Shown here piece after piece: positions 49,301 to 58,122 of a stretch of DNA of 64,000 nucleotides. The notes below the pieces were generated by a model that was not told the origin of the DNA, did no database searches, and worked only from the letters and a program-made list of their open reading frames with translations. Source of the DNA: Nautilus pompilius (lineage: Eukaryota; Mollusca; Cephalopoda; Nautilida; Nautilidae). Both the position numbers and the translations under genes were made by a program. Every line of letters starts with the position of its first letter. The stretch's first letter is position 1. Location: the NCBI GenBank assembly GCA_018389105.1, contig JACATO010000918.1, forward strand, positions 1 through 64,000, in the 5' to 3' direction.

Positions 49301-52300
49301 TACTAAAATCATTACTAAATCAATAAAATCATCAATCCCTTTCTTGGCAAATTACATTAGGGACTTTGAAAATCTAGCAGAGATATCCACTATCTATACA
49401 CCTTAGACTCATTAAAAAAACAGCTGATTTTTGTTTACGTCTTGGGGATGAACGAGTGAAGGTCTAATAATGCGTGGCATGTAGATTTAATTACGTAATA
49501 TCACAAAAACGTGAAATAAATTAATTAAACATTAAATTGATATGGAATAAGTTAACATGTCAGATGCTGTATGTTGTGATTAGCAGTTCACTATTTAAAG
49601 ATAGTCTATGACAGAATATACAAAAGTATTACAATTGCCCCGGTCTCCCCTACACAATTTCACCGGCACGAACACAACAAAGTAGGCCTAGATCTAGACT
49701 CTAGTGTTGTATGAGTTTCATCAACATTGTTTCAACAATATGGAATTATGGAATAGATCTACTGGGATATTTTCAACTACATTAGGTTTTTATAAATACT
49801 TGCCGTACCATTAATAGGTTACTCTGCTTGACAAACCTGCACCGCAAGGCTAGGCCTCAGGCTCTGCCAGCGATCATCTGAGCGATGTTTCTGTAAACAC
49901 GCACTGACCTAACAATTCACGCGCAGTTTTGGGCGACTAGCGTATGAGACACTGAGTAGTTAGCAAGGCTGTTCCAAATTTCTGCATGTTTTGAATGCAC
50001 TTGGATATTTGCGGTTATACTTTTAGCTAATGATACTAATTTTATAGACTCTAGTGAGGCATCCTGTGTTGTGTACCTTGTCAAAGGATACAAAGGAACT
50101 TAAAATCCATAAAACGTTTAAAAAAATAGCCATTACAAATGCCTCTCAGACTCAGAGAATCTCTAACACTGGGCTGTGGCACCTGCCTCAAAGACAAAGA
50201 TTTGTGCAGTTCTAAAATTTCCTTAAACTCTGGTGTGTAAGTTAATCAAGAGACTATTGCAACCGCCACCGTATGTTTCTGGAAAATCCCAGTAGATGTC
50301 TCCGTTTTTAAACGTGGGAGGTTCTAATAAGATGTCCTTCAATGCAATCCAAGGAATAGCTTGATTGCATGCTTCTTCTCAGGTGAGATTTTGTGCCCGT
50401 ACTTTTTGGTTTTGTCGGAGTTTTCAATCTCCATGATCTGTTTCTCATCACCCCCTTTTTATTTTTTTGTTAGGTATTTTTTCGATTTGTTTTTATCTTC
50501 TGCCATCTTCAAATATACTAATTGAAAGTAGTTGCCAGTGGCATGTTTTTCATGGCTTCTTGTCATACATTTTTATTTAACTTCTTATGTTCCTTTCATC
50601 ATTAATCTGCTAAAAGACCAAAAATACTGGCATTGAAAATTAACAAGATATAGGTGTGTGCAGGAATAGAAAAAAGGGATTTAAAAACCAGCATTTGTTC
50701 AGTATCCAGGTATTCCTTACCAAATGATTCCTTTCAGTGGATGCAGCTGTACAGTTTGTCAAGGTTGAAGCTGAACCTGAACAAACTGGCATCAGGACCA
50801 GCATGTAAGCATGTAGCCAGAGGAGGGAAGTCCACACACAATTCAGCTGTTATGACACCAAAGTAAGTGGCTAGGACTTGGCTTTACCACTGATCTCCAC
50901 CAGAATATGGCAAAATTTGCTTGGGACATTGTACCTGTTCCTGTTCTCTCAGTTTAGGATTTAACCTGTTTCTGAATGATTCGCTAACCTAGTGGTCTCC
51001 AGAATTCAGCCAAGATGAAAAGTGTATTAACACAATATTATTACCCTTAACAGAAAGAAAGATGTGAATATTCACTCTTCACTCATTAGTGTGTTTTTTT
51101 CTTTCACATAAAAGTTAGATTTAAATTTTTCCTATTACTGGATTTTTGTTTTACTTATTATCTTAACAAAAATGAATTTTAAATAAATTAGTTAACAATT
51201 AACTAATGATGCCTTTTTTGTTTGGTTCCTTTATAAATTCATTTATTAGTTTATTTTGGCTGTTCAGAATCCATAGGTCCCATCCTCACCTGATCCTGTT
51301 TGTTTCAAAAGCAGGAGTTAAGTGTTACTATTTATTTATTTATGAAGCTGAATTTTAGCACCAAATTTAGTGTCAGATCCAGTTGTCACTTTTACCTGGC
51401 CCACGGGAACCTTACTGGATTTAAAGAGAGAGTGGCTCTCCATGAAAAAGGGTTGGGGACCACTGATCTAACCTGTTTGTTAGATGCTTGGATCAAAGGA
51501 AGTGTTCACCCAGCAGCCTGTGCTGTGAAAATATCAAAAAACTACAACTCTTTGGTCCATCTCCTTTCTGGGCTGTATACTTCAAATGTAAGTTACACGT
51601 AACTTCTATTAATACATTATTTGCATCCTGTACCACACTTCCTTATGGTTAACAGCTTTTCCATTAAATCTATTTTTTGTCTTATGATTTATTCATTAAA
51701 TTTCCAGGTAAAAGTACCTGGAAATTCTTTTGTTTTAATAAAATGTACATACAGCTTTTATTCTTTGCATTTAATTTGTCTGAATAGGTCTATATATATA
51801 TACAGTGGCATGGAAAACTGGATTGAAATCTATTTTAATTATACAATATTCACAATCTATTTTCCAGTGTCTTTAGCTATTATATTAATTAATTTAAAAA
51901 TTATAAAACAAAACAGCCAAAGTAACTGTTGTTTGTTTCACTTTAAAGTGAAGCATGATTGAAGTAAAAGCCAACGCACAATATGGTTGTGTAAATGTAA
52001 TTCATGCCTGATAAAAAGAATGTTGACATGATTTACACATAAGTGGCTTTATTTTTGTCAGATAGACATTTTAGTTTACGAGAATGGAAATAAAGAATAT
52101 ACTGAAGTTTATGAAATCCAGCACAGGTTTTGTTCATGTATCACCAGGTCATACGTATTGTACTCTGTACTTTAAGGTCCTTTATTGTAAGAGCATAATA
52201 TATTCATAAACAATTTAGAAATGGGATATTCTGCAAGAAATGGGTTAATGGTCTATGATAACATTTTTTTTTTTAAGTTATAATTATCTTGATACAGTTT

Positions 52301-55300
52301 ACTGAATATATGTATTTAATATATTTTAAAGCATTAGCATAAATCAATAAACTTATCTGTAAGTATTGTTTATCAGAAATGGGTGTTGACTTCAGATCTC
52401 TCAAGACATCCACTTTCTTTTTTGTTTGTACTGAAGTTCCCCAAACTCCACTCAGTTATCCTTGACAGAATATCAGATGGTGGAAGATAGCAACCTCCCT
52501 TTTTTTCAACAACAAAAAAAGTATATATTTCTATTATTTTAAAAGGTTATATTAATACTTTCTTGTTTCTACCTTATTACTAATTTTCAAAATGTTATGC
52601 ATATAATTAAACAAAATGTGTTTTCCTAATGATCACATTTCCTAAATAATGTCACATCTCTCTTTCTTATGCATGTAATGGAGACAAATTGGAACTTCAC
52701 AAAACCGGAAAGAAATAACAGTTCATGCAAACATTTTTCATTTAAATAGGGTGGATACAAAACCCCACCCATGTGAGGCAGCTGTCCACTAGTGTAGGAT
52801 TCCCTTTGTTTTGTCAGAATTGACCCTGACTCTCACTGTTTCTGTGCAGGTACTGTAGCATCTTCCCCAGCATAAACATCAAAGGAACAGTCAGACATCT
52901 CCAGTTGCTGCCACATGAGCTGACCGAATACAGCGACAATGTGAAGAAAGTGCTGGGGAGATATCTGAAACGTCTGTTGTGGCTGCTTACTGGTGTGTAC
53001 AGGGTGGGGCAGGTTCTAGGGTTGTTAAATCATTAGCTAACACCTGTCTGGGCCCTGCGCTTCAGGGTTGATCCAGGCCTTGTGGGAAAGATAGTAACAA
53101 AAACATAGATTAAATAATGGATTTAGTAGCACTTGTTATTGGAAAACTTTTAATATTGATTCAAATACAATGCCAGCAGCATTGCTAAGAACTGTCCATG
53201 TGGTATCTTATGTCCTAGAACATTGCAGCTTTCCTATAATTATAAAAAATTGTTTGTTTATCCAATCTTTTAGTGTTAAATAGTGTAAGACCCCATATAT
53301 GTAACCCTATTTACTAAATCATTAATTCACTGAATTTTGAATATTATATCAAAAGCAGATAATACAGTGTCCTACCATAACAATTTGGATATATTATTAT
53401 AAAGAGTGAAATTTTTAATGTTAGTGATTGGTACAGGCACCTTCTGCAACACGAAGCGCCTGTGTTTGGCATAAAATCAGCAAGACTTGTATCATGGTCT
53501 CATCCAGTTTCTCCCATATTCATGAGAAAGCTTCCTTTAATTCCATCATATTGACAGGTGATAGATGGATTGCTCTCATTTGATGATCCAGATCCTCATA
53601 TTCACAAGAAATGTGATCTTTGCTAATCTGTTCTTGACTGGCCACAATCTAAATGGCTTATAACACAATCTTGGGTAAACAGAGAAACATTAAGAAATCC
53701 ATCCTCCAGTTTTTGTGCGCCAGCAGTGTACATTATATTCTAAGCTAGATGCCCAATATGTGCACACAATCACACCTAAAGTATGTAAATTCCAGTTAAC
53801 ACACTGATTTATGGAGTAACCAAATTAATATGGCATGGCACTGTAGAAGTACAAGCATTAATTAGTGGACAAAAACTAAAGCAGCTTTAGAACTTCAAAT
53901 TATCTTCTATTTGTTTATCCAATGAACAATGGCTCCTAATTATTTTCCCATGAATAGTGATGGATTTTTTAAATAAAACAGAATTTGGGAAAAGCTGGAG
54001 CCAAATGTGATTACTGTTTTGATCAGCTCCTATGGTATAATTACCATTGTTCGAGCTCTGTCCAGAGCGGGTTAAAAGCATTAAATTTTCTGAAATCTTG
54101 CCATGTGTACAAATACATATGCACAAAACTTAGGTTCTATCTGTTTCTGTTATAGTATGCAATGAGTTCAAAAATGAATTAGTATTACAGCTCACTTCCA
54201 ATACACTGCTACATTTTTGTGATATAGTGAGACTAGCTGATGATAAATATTCCTATTGCAGTCTCCAAGTTCGTTCTTTCTCAAGAATTGCTGTAGTACA
54301 ACTTGACTGTTTTGTGCTCGCATTTCCTTTTAAAGGAGAGTATTTATTGTTGCTGTTTAGGAAGCAGGCGAGTATTTGGCAACGTTGTTCATAAAAGATG
54401 CACCTTCCTGATTGATACATCTGGCTCCATGGAACCATACATGGAAGAACTGAAGAGAGAGATGACAGCATTGGTCTGGGAACAACTCTACAAGCAAGAT
54501 GTTCGGTAAGCAGGTCTAGTAACTGTGCAATGTGGACAGATGTTTGGACTAGTAGGACAGTAAGTCTGTAAGTACTGACTAAGCAGTAGAAAGCACATTC
54601 AGTGTAATAACGCAAATAATAACTGTCCTGGTGGGGGAAAATATAGTATTTGTTTTTCAGAAATAATTTTGAAAAAAAAAAAAAAAAACATTCTCTGTTT
54701 GAAATTAAACAAAAATGATTTATAACAGTGTACACTGTCAAAATTCTTTACACCCCAAATACTCTCCATTTTTTGCTGTTTAATGAAGAATTAGTTCATT
54801 GTTATTATTTTTTTCTTTTTAGGTTTAACTTCATTCGATTTTCAGGTGACTGTGAAAAGTGGCAAGAGATGATTTGTGCTGCTTCTGAATCTGTGTGTCA
54901 TGATGCAGTCAGGTGGATAGCACATCTCAATGCTGGAGGTAACACCTGTACACTTGAAGTTCTTAAGGTACTAGGAATGTGTTCACTACCTGTCTTTCAT
55001 TCTGTATTCTCTATAGTGTATTTACTTCCTCACTAACCTCCACCCTAGCTGTTCATAGATTTTTTTTTTCTCAGCAGATGTCAATTTTAAATCATATATG
55101 ATGATTATTCTCCATGACAAATGCAGTAAAATTTTGAAATGAAAGATGTAATTGACTATTATTACAGTAAGCATTAATTCACTGTCTTCAGAATATAATA
55201 TTAGAAGCAGATAATACAGTGCCCTGCCATAATAATTTAGCTAGATTATTAAGGAATGCCACAAAAATTTACTTGAAACTTACTGTATAAGTATTCAAGG

Positions 55301-58122
55301 TTTTCATTGTTAGTTTGCTACTTTAAAATAATCAGAGGTTTGTTCCATAGGTAAACTGCTAAAGTATTAATTTTAGCACTGGTCAGAAATTAATAGAGAG
55401 AATCCTGTTGTTTAGTTTCAGTTGTTGAACTTTTTTCTCATTGCCAGACTGCTTTCCTGGATCCGGATATTGATGCTATTTACCTTCTGACAGATGGTAA
55501 GCCAGACACAAGTACCTCTCTGGTTTTGAGAAAAGTAGCAGAAATGAATGCAGAAAGGCAAATCCCTGTCAACACCATTTCCTTCAATTGTTCAGATACG
55601 TAAGCATTCTTCACTCTTCACCTTTGGTGATCCAAAAAACAGATAACATACAGCTTAACTCATTCTACAGTTCTGGTTGTAACTTGCTGTCTAGACAACA
55701 GAATCAGTAAAACTTGTAACAGAAGGAAGACATCTCTACTGATAAGGCTGACAATAAATAAAATGGTTCTGTATTTCTAAAATAAATGCAAAATTATCCA
55801 AGTCATGTTTGTAAAAAGGATAATCTGTTTTTCTGTTTGGCACTGTACCTGCATCAGTGGAAGCTTAAATGCTGACCAATTTGTAACTACTCTTTAGATT
55901 CTGAATGTATTCTGCCATCATCTCTAGAACCCAAGTGCAAGAGAACACACTAATTAATAGTAGTTCATGTATAGACTATGTAGCAAACAAGTTAGTCATC
56001 TACCTTTTTTAAATATTCAGTTCACAGTGAATTCTTTGTTTTGCTTCTACCAAGCTGGATGAGTGAAGTTTTGTGTACATTAAATTTGTATCCAAAAATT
56101 TCAAACATTTTTACTTCTTTCTCTCATTTAAGTCATACTATAACACAACAACAACAAAAGTTGTGTGTCTGAAATTAGAACATTGGGCAAAAATTTGTTA
56201 ACTAGAGTTAATTTCAACAATATTTTGTGGTTGGTTATTTTGAACAGACAATGTGAAATGCAGCAAAGTTTCTTTCTTAGAAAATCAAAATAGGCTAACA
56301 GAATGATGAACTGTCATCCTAGACTGGGGTTAGGACTTTACTGCTGTCAGCTTGAAATGAAGATATGAATTTTTGTTTTTTTGCACTGACAGCTAAACAA
56401 ACACACACACACACACACACAAAGTGCCACTCTGTATATCACGTGATAACTAAATTCTGAGGGATTTATTTTGCAGCACAGCTAACAGTTTTTAAGACTG
56501 CTGTCATCGGAGACTGGAGGACGATACCATAAATGCCAGGATAACTTTGATGCACCGGTCTTTGTGCACAAGCTGTTAACAGAAGGATTCCGAGACACAG
56601 AGGCAAATACACTTTATTCTAACATTGAAAAATCACACAAGACAATGGATTCAGCTAATTCCATATTCATCATTCTGAGACTTAACCATAAATGATAATC
56701 TTGTTTAATGCAGTGGTGGAATGAATTTTCATATTTTAAATATTCTCTTTTTACCTGCACAATTTTAAAAAAAGAGAGAAAAAAAAATGAGTGCTGTGAA
56801 TTTATATGATCTATTCTTTAAAAATATTTTATTGTAATAGAAATGAATTTCATTTTCAGTATCCGCATCTTCCACAGTTTGAAGGAGACGACCTCCAGAG
56901 ACTTGGCTCAGAAATTAAATTAGCAAGAAGATTCTTGGCTCAGTCAATTACTTACAGGTCAGTCATTCAGTCTTATTATTTTAAGCCAAATTTTAAAAAA
57001 ATAATGGATTACCTGAAGTAACAGGATATTTATTTATTTAATCTTTTAACCTCAAGGTTTATAATTCATAAATTAAAGTTAGTCAGTTTTGTAGGAGATG
57101 TTAGTTTTCCAACAATTAATTTTAAAGAAATAGTCCAGTTCAATGTATTTAAAATCTTTTATAGTTTCAAGAACATTTTCACTTTGACAATAAGGTAGTT
57201 GCTCTAATTTGTATTGACGTTGTTGACAGGTAAATTATATTTCAGAGCAATGTATGCTGATTTCCAAAAGAAAAAAAATGATAAAGCCACAACAGAGGAG
57301 AAGGCTGATGTCAGGAGAGGTGAGGCTGATGAGCATTTTAACCATTATTCAGTCAGTCCAGTAAGTTCACATTGTGCAAGATTGGGCCCAGCTCAGCCAA
57401 GGAAGGAACTACTCAGCAACAGAATTTCTCCTCACTTTTGAGAGCAGGCAAAGGTTGAAAAATGTCAGGATACCATCATAGAAAACCATCGTACAATTCT
57501 TAATTTCTAAACTAAAACAGTCTGGTTTTTTCTAGAGGTGTTTGGAAGTTAGAATTTTTGAAAAATGGAAATAAATGCATGCAAATTTTTTCTTAAAGAA
57601 TTTTCTGATCAGTAACAATATACTTGGAAATAATAATGGGCTCTGTCAAACATTAGCAACCTTTCACAATGAGCATTAAATTTAACTTTGTTCTCTAAAT
57701 GATGTTGTGTCCAGTGCCACACATTTAAATGAAAAGTTTGTTTTCCAAGATACAAAATGTGGTTTTGCGAGAATAGAGAAGACTTGAGCATTTCTGAAAA
57801 TTCTTGATAAATAGTGCATCACCAACAACATTTCTCTTTTGCCATCTTCTGCACAATGATGCAACTCTAAACACGCCCAGGAAGGAATCAGTGAAAGAGT
57901 TTTGATTTCATAATGTGCAAGTGTCTCACTTAAAATCTGAAATAACTAATTATTTTTTATTTCTGTTACTTTTTGCCTCACCCCTAAAATACTCAGAAAT
58001 GAAGGGTTGAGTTAAAAATACTACTACTACATTTTCAATATTTCTAATGTACCTGCTCTTGTTTTTTTTTTTTTCCTTCCTTTTCAGTGAAATCTCAGCC
58101 ATTCCTTGTTGGGAAACCTTGA
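18550..58122 (+). CDS. VWA3A: VWA3A orthologue, von Willebrand factor A domain protein, 33 coding exons
   Basis: I assembled this by matching splice phase exon by exon. Exons: 18550-18605, 19261-19395, 19960-20068, 22361-22485, 22790-22879, 23333-23387, 24385-24486, 27234-27340, 27730-27855, 29490-29598, 30540-30605, 31033-31164, 37121-37259, 37449-37552, 37907-38082, 38930-39049, 39544-39618, 40491-40585, 41027-41272, 42491-42609, 43598-43670, 44020-44274, 45058-45162, 46090-46211, 50738-50862, 52850-52992, 54361-54505, 54823-54967, 55448-55599, 56477-56602, 56860-56957, 57246-57319, 58088-58122. This gives about 1,294 codons if one missing T in exon 30 is allowed for; as far as I recall human VWA3A is about 1,180 aa. 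There are three VWA-like domains (residues ~190-405, ~535-722, ~1037-1226), each preceded by a basic-aromatic RRIFG/RRVFG motif, and EWL-type modules near ~115 and ~470. No signal peptide or membrane segment is seen. VWA3B is the main alternative; the C-terminal third fits VWA3A better from memory. The family is expressed in motile ciliated cells; its mechanism is unknown. Least certain: the exon 4/5 junction and the 3' end. Confidence 0.85.
21036..21676 (+). mobile_element. Mariner-like deletion derivative with near-perfect TIRs
   Basis: Inverted ends CGAGGTCTGTCGAGAAAGTA (left) and CGAGGTCTGTCGAAAAAGTA (read in from right), flanked by TA at 21034-21035 and 21677-21678. From 21242 the + strand reads MTERVEQRSCIKFCQKLGDT and, after a frameshift, GVTQIKERYNRFKDGR: the HTH_48 N-terminal domain of mariner transposases. 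The catalytic part is missing. Inserted in VWA3A intron 3. It is GC-richer than its surroundings and its TIRs are almost identical, so it is among the younger insertions here. Confidence 0.85.
23695..24020 (+). repeat. Possible tRNA-derived SINE relic
   Basis: TGGTCCAGCAG at 23707-23717 matches the Pol III A-box consensus TRGYNNARNNG. GGTTTTGAAAACC at 23763-23775 is a drifted B box about 46 bp on. The intervening GGGCTGGTAAGTTGAAGAGG resembles the head of tRNA-derived SINEs of invertebrates. A tail with CTTGTAAATAAAGCAG follows. It lies in VWA3A intron 6. The end is uncertain. Confidence 0.4.
24385..31164 (+). CDS. VWA3A: VWA3A exons 7-12: first VWA domain
   Basis: Six phase-compatible exons encode residues ~191-404. 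The first strand (GIVVD) leads into DCSDS at 205-209, an intact DxSxS metal-ion (MIDAS) motif. The other two MIDAS loops are not conserved: GGCNLL lacks the usual Thr, and the strand VVVVLGTVPD lacks the TDG Asp. The domain ends with SKGRYHCYAS, the 'GRYH' signature shared with the third VWA domain. Exons: 24385-24486, 27234-27340, 27730-27855, 29490-29598, 30540-30605, 31033-31164. All donors are GT and all acceptors AG. Confidence 0.85.
24828..24922 (+). repeat. Direct repeat A flanking the LINE fragment, copy 1
   Basis: ~95 bp from GATCTTCACAGTTTTACTG to GTGAGCAT. Nearly identical to 25545-25636 (about six substitutions). The two copies bracket the LINE fragment. Confidence 0.9.
24950..25557 (+). 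mobile_element. L1-clade-like LINE fragment (endonuclease-RT linker)
   Basis: Around 25,055 the + strand reads GPGAWKLNSVILQNQHML, like the 'GPGYWKLN' block that follows the endonuclease in L1-type ORF2. From 25,247 an open stretch reads LVNDLKSNLKLALNQAALGY... GARIRARAQAVSEEKCSKAF, equivalent to the 'GAKIRSR...EGEKCSKYF' linker before the reverse transcriptase. The catalytic RT and 3' UTR are absent. It lies in VWA3A intron 7 and sits exactly between two ~95-bp direct repeats. Confidence 0.7.
25545..25636 (+). repeat. Direct repeat A flanking the LINE fragment, copy 2
   Basis: Second copy of the ~95-bp repeat at 24828. It starts immediately after the LINE reading frame; the frame runs a few codons into it before stopping. 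Confidence 0.9.
27856..29489 (+). other. VWA3A intron 9
   Basis: 1.6 kb AT-rich sequence. A 116-codon - strand frame overlapping exon 9 is a shadow. No transposon ends recognised. Confidence 0.5.
32160..32340 (+). pseudogene. LINE 3'-end fragment (RNase H tail / zinc knuckle)
   Basis: The + strand reads NNLSRIDQTAISKLKSGYLK, then after stops CAKPNKENETLQHLLYCMNS. This fits the 'R..Q..ISRLRSGH ... C..C..EETL.HLL..C' tail of several invertebrate non-LTR elements. It is opposite in direction to the surrounding Gypsy relic. Short, so tentative. Confidence 0.4.
33463..34896 (+). mobile_element. Tc1-like transposon nested in the Gypsy relic
   Basis: Left end TAGTGGTGTGCAAAAGTCTGG at 33463. Bases ~33475-33655 reappear inverted at ~34724-34896, making ~180-bp inverted repeats. 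A second inverted copy of the outer ~30 bp lies at 34687-34716, inside the right arm. The right terminus lacks the last ~11 bp of the expected end. Long arms with inner and outer direct repeats resemble the IR/DR layout of some Tc1-like elements. The interior encodes a broken Tc1 transposase. Confidence 0.85.
33839..34575 (+). pseudogene. Tc1-like transposase, frameshifted, catalytic Glu replaced by Lys
   Basis: About 245 codons' worth of a ~340-residue family, so an internal part is missing. Early fragments include HHQ*SRLQSRHGCK-type HTH remnants and, in another frame, GWVVDKPRFGW, like the 'G..GRPRK' hinge. The longest open part (34,236-34,577) has FQDDNAPCH, then SPDLNPIKNLWHKVALEI, ending LVHSMPTWCRQVIKNKGWH. 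Exactly 34 residues separate the Asp of DDN from Lys in PIKN, the position of the third catalytic residue (DD34E). Confidence 0.85.
37121..37552 (+). CDS. VWA3A: VWA3A exons 13-14: EWL module between VWA domains
   Basis: Exon 13 (37121-37259) and exon 14 (37449-37552) join in phase 1. They encode a proline/glutamine-rich stretch followed by SAEWLKRHGLKAKQLDLF, then LAPNAFSY. This is the same kind of module as TSDEWLSNHSVEHLQLTL in exon 4. A third degenerate copy (WMQLYSLSRLKLNLNKL) occurs in exon 25. Each copy lies upstream of one VWA domain, so the protein looks like three module-plus-VWA units. The repeat reading is my inference from the sequence. Confidence 0.8.
37907..42609 (+). CDS. VWA3A: VWA3A exons 15-20: second, degenerate VWA domain
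   Basis: Exons 37907-38082, 38930-39049, 39544-39618, 40491-40585, 41027-41272 and 42491-42609 encode residues ~485-762. After ESRRIFGTIEEK comes IIVILVDVSMY: the first MIDAS motif is DVSMY, missing the second Ser. The later loops read NGSRNFLTAF and LFTSGVPD, so the Thr and Asp ligands are also missing. This domain probably does not bind metal in the usual way. Exon 19 is unusually cysteine-rich (CC, CCK, SCA), continuing to GRFHWFRET, the equivalent of GRYH in the other two domains. Confidence 0.82.
42899..43144 (+). other. Unexplained 81-codon open frame in VWA3A intron 20
   Basis: An ORF rich in charged residues, with NFRLIDKQLVLIELKLNQLA and EKDRQEIQILELVSIRS. It lacks splice sites in phase with the neighbouring exons. 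Heptad-like Leu/Ile spacing suggests a short coiled coil. It may come from the gag or linker of a retroelement, but I recognise no family. Confidence 0.25.
43598..46211 (+). CDS. VWA3A: VWA3A exons 21-24: low-complexity linker
   Basis: Exons 43598-43670, 44020-44274, 45058-45162 and 46090-46211 keep frame across four junctions and link the second VWA domain to the third unit. Exon 22 is Asn/Ser-rich, then Lys-rich with KQLKKLLDKQQLFENPSK. Exon 23 is basic (SKRKSQPVSVKSPLKQSKKK). Exon 23 has two possible donors in the same phase (45154, GTGCTA; 45163, GTGAGT), which differ by three codons. Exon 24 has a second in-frame acceptor inside it (TTTGTAG before GTTCAG). Function of the linker is unknown. 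Confidence 0.75.
46603..50232 (-). mobile_element. hAT transposon with target-site duplication in VWA3A intron 24
   Basis: The left end reads CAGGGTTTATTTTAAAG; the right end, read inward, CAGAGTTTAAGGAAATT. Flanks are GGTGTAAG (46595-46602) and, after the right end, GTGTGTAAG (50233-50241), an almost perfect 8-bp duplication. TTGTGCAGTTCTAAA occurs near both ends (46636-46650, 50202-50216), like hAT subterminal repeats. The - strand interior carries transposase fragments. Length 3.6 kb. Confidence 0.7.
46967..49088 (-). pseudogene. hAT transposase remnant (KIAA1586/ZNF862-like type)
   Basis: Read on the - strand from 49088. An N-terminal CCDLCSKDF segment looks like a TTF/BED-type zinc finger. 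The middle has SSTVTDGASVNTGERNGLWA (~48,270), the hAT 'TDGAAVNTG' catalytic-core motif. The C-terminus has VERLISSSNALESIDRSRMS (~47,300), the hAT dimerisation motif, and DLWDPQPAVLTWLSTKARR. At least five frame breaks or stops separate the pieces (open runs 48798-49088, 48483-48788, 48213-48416, 47423-47836, 47217-47489, 46967-47230). Overall divergence is modest, so it was active not very long ago. Confidence 0.75.
50990..51465. mobile_element. Non-autonomous hAT MITE with TSD in intron 25
   Basis: Left end TAGTGGTCTCCAGAATTC; right end, read inward, CAGTGGTCCCCAACCC, the Charlie-type hAT terminus. Flanks CGCTAACC (50982-50989) and ATCTAACC (51466-51473) match at six of eight bases. The 476-bp interior has no transposase. 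Confidence 0.72.
53321..53400 (+). repeat. Dispersed repeat B, copy 1
   Basis: ~80 bp, including CATTAATTCACTG and GCAGATAATACAGTG. It also occurs at 55170-55252 with about 75-80% identity. The match spans the left flank and left end of the Tc1 relic. Confidence 0.6.
53365..53843 (-). mobile_element. Tc1-like relic with TIRs and transposase C-terminus
   Basis: Inverted ends CAGTGTCCTACCATAACAAT and CAGTGCCATGCCATATTAAT, flanked by TA on both sides. On the - strand (~53,620-53,430) DLDHQMRAIHHLSPVNMMEL then KEAFLMNMGE and MIQVLLILCQTQALRVAEG correspond to the last ~60 residues of Tc1 transposases ('...P.N..EL..AL..EW..IP...IQ.L..SM..R...V....G'). The catalytic residues are gone. Inside VWA3A intron 26. 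Confidence 0.65.
54361..56602 (+). CDS. VWA3A: VWA3A exons 27-30: third VWA domain with intact MIDAS, broken by a frameshift
   Basis: Exons 54361-54505, 54823-54967, 55448-55599 and 56477-56602 encode residues ~1037-1226. All three MIDAS elements are present: DTSGS (~1055-1059), the Thr-containing GGNTCTLEVL loop, and LLTDGKPD. This is therefore the one VWA domain here expected to bind a divalent cation. In exon 30 the run at 56489-56493 has five T; reading on gives TAA at 56493-56495. With six T the frame would continue as SFLRLLSSETGGRYHKC to the exon end. Exon 30 ends at a GC donor (GAG|GCAAAT), with no usable GT nearby. Confidence 0.82.
55170..55252 (+). repeat. Dispersed repeat B, copy 2
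   Basis: Second copy of the repeat at 53321, in VWA3A intron 28. It shows no right-hand TIR nearby. Confidence 0.6.
56400..56421. repeat. (AC)n microsatellite
   Basis: About 11 AC units in intron 29, about 55 bp upstream of exon 30. Confidence 0.85.
56860..58122 (+). CDS. VWA3A: VWA3A exons 31-33: EGDDL motif and alternative C-termini
   Basis: Exon 31 (56860-56957) encodes LPQFEGDDLQRLGSEIKLA, a conserved VWA3A tail motif. Exon 32 starts at 57246 (RAMYADFQKKKND...). Its 3' end is ambiguous. Donor GTGAGG at 57320 joins in phase to 58088, giving VKSQPFLVGKP and stop TGA 58120-58122. Donor GTAAGT at 57361 would hit TGA at the junction. Read-through without splicing stops at TGA 57439-57441. 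I chose the first because it is in phase and uses both sites. Confidence 0.6.
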
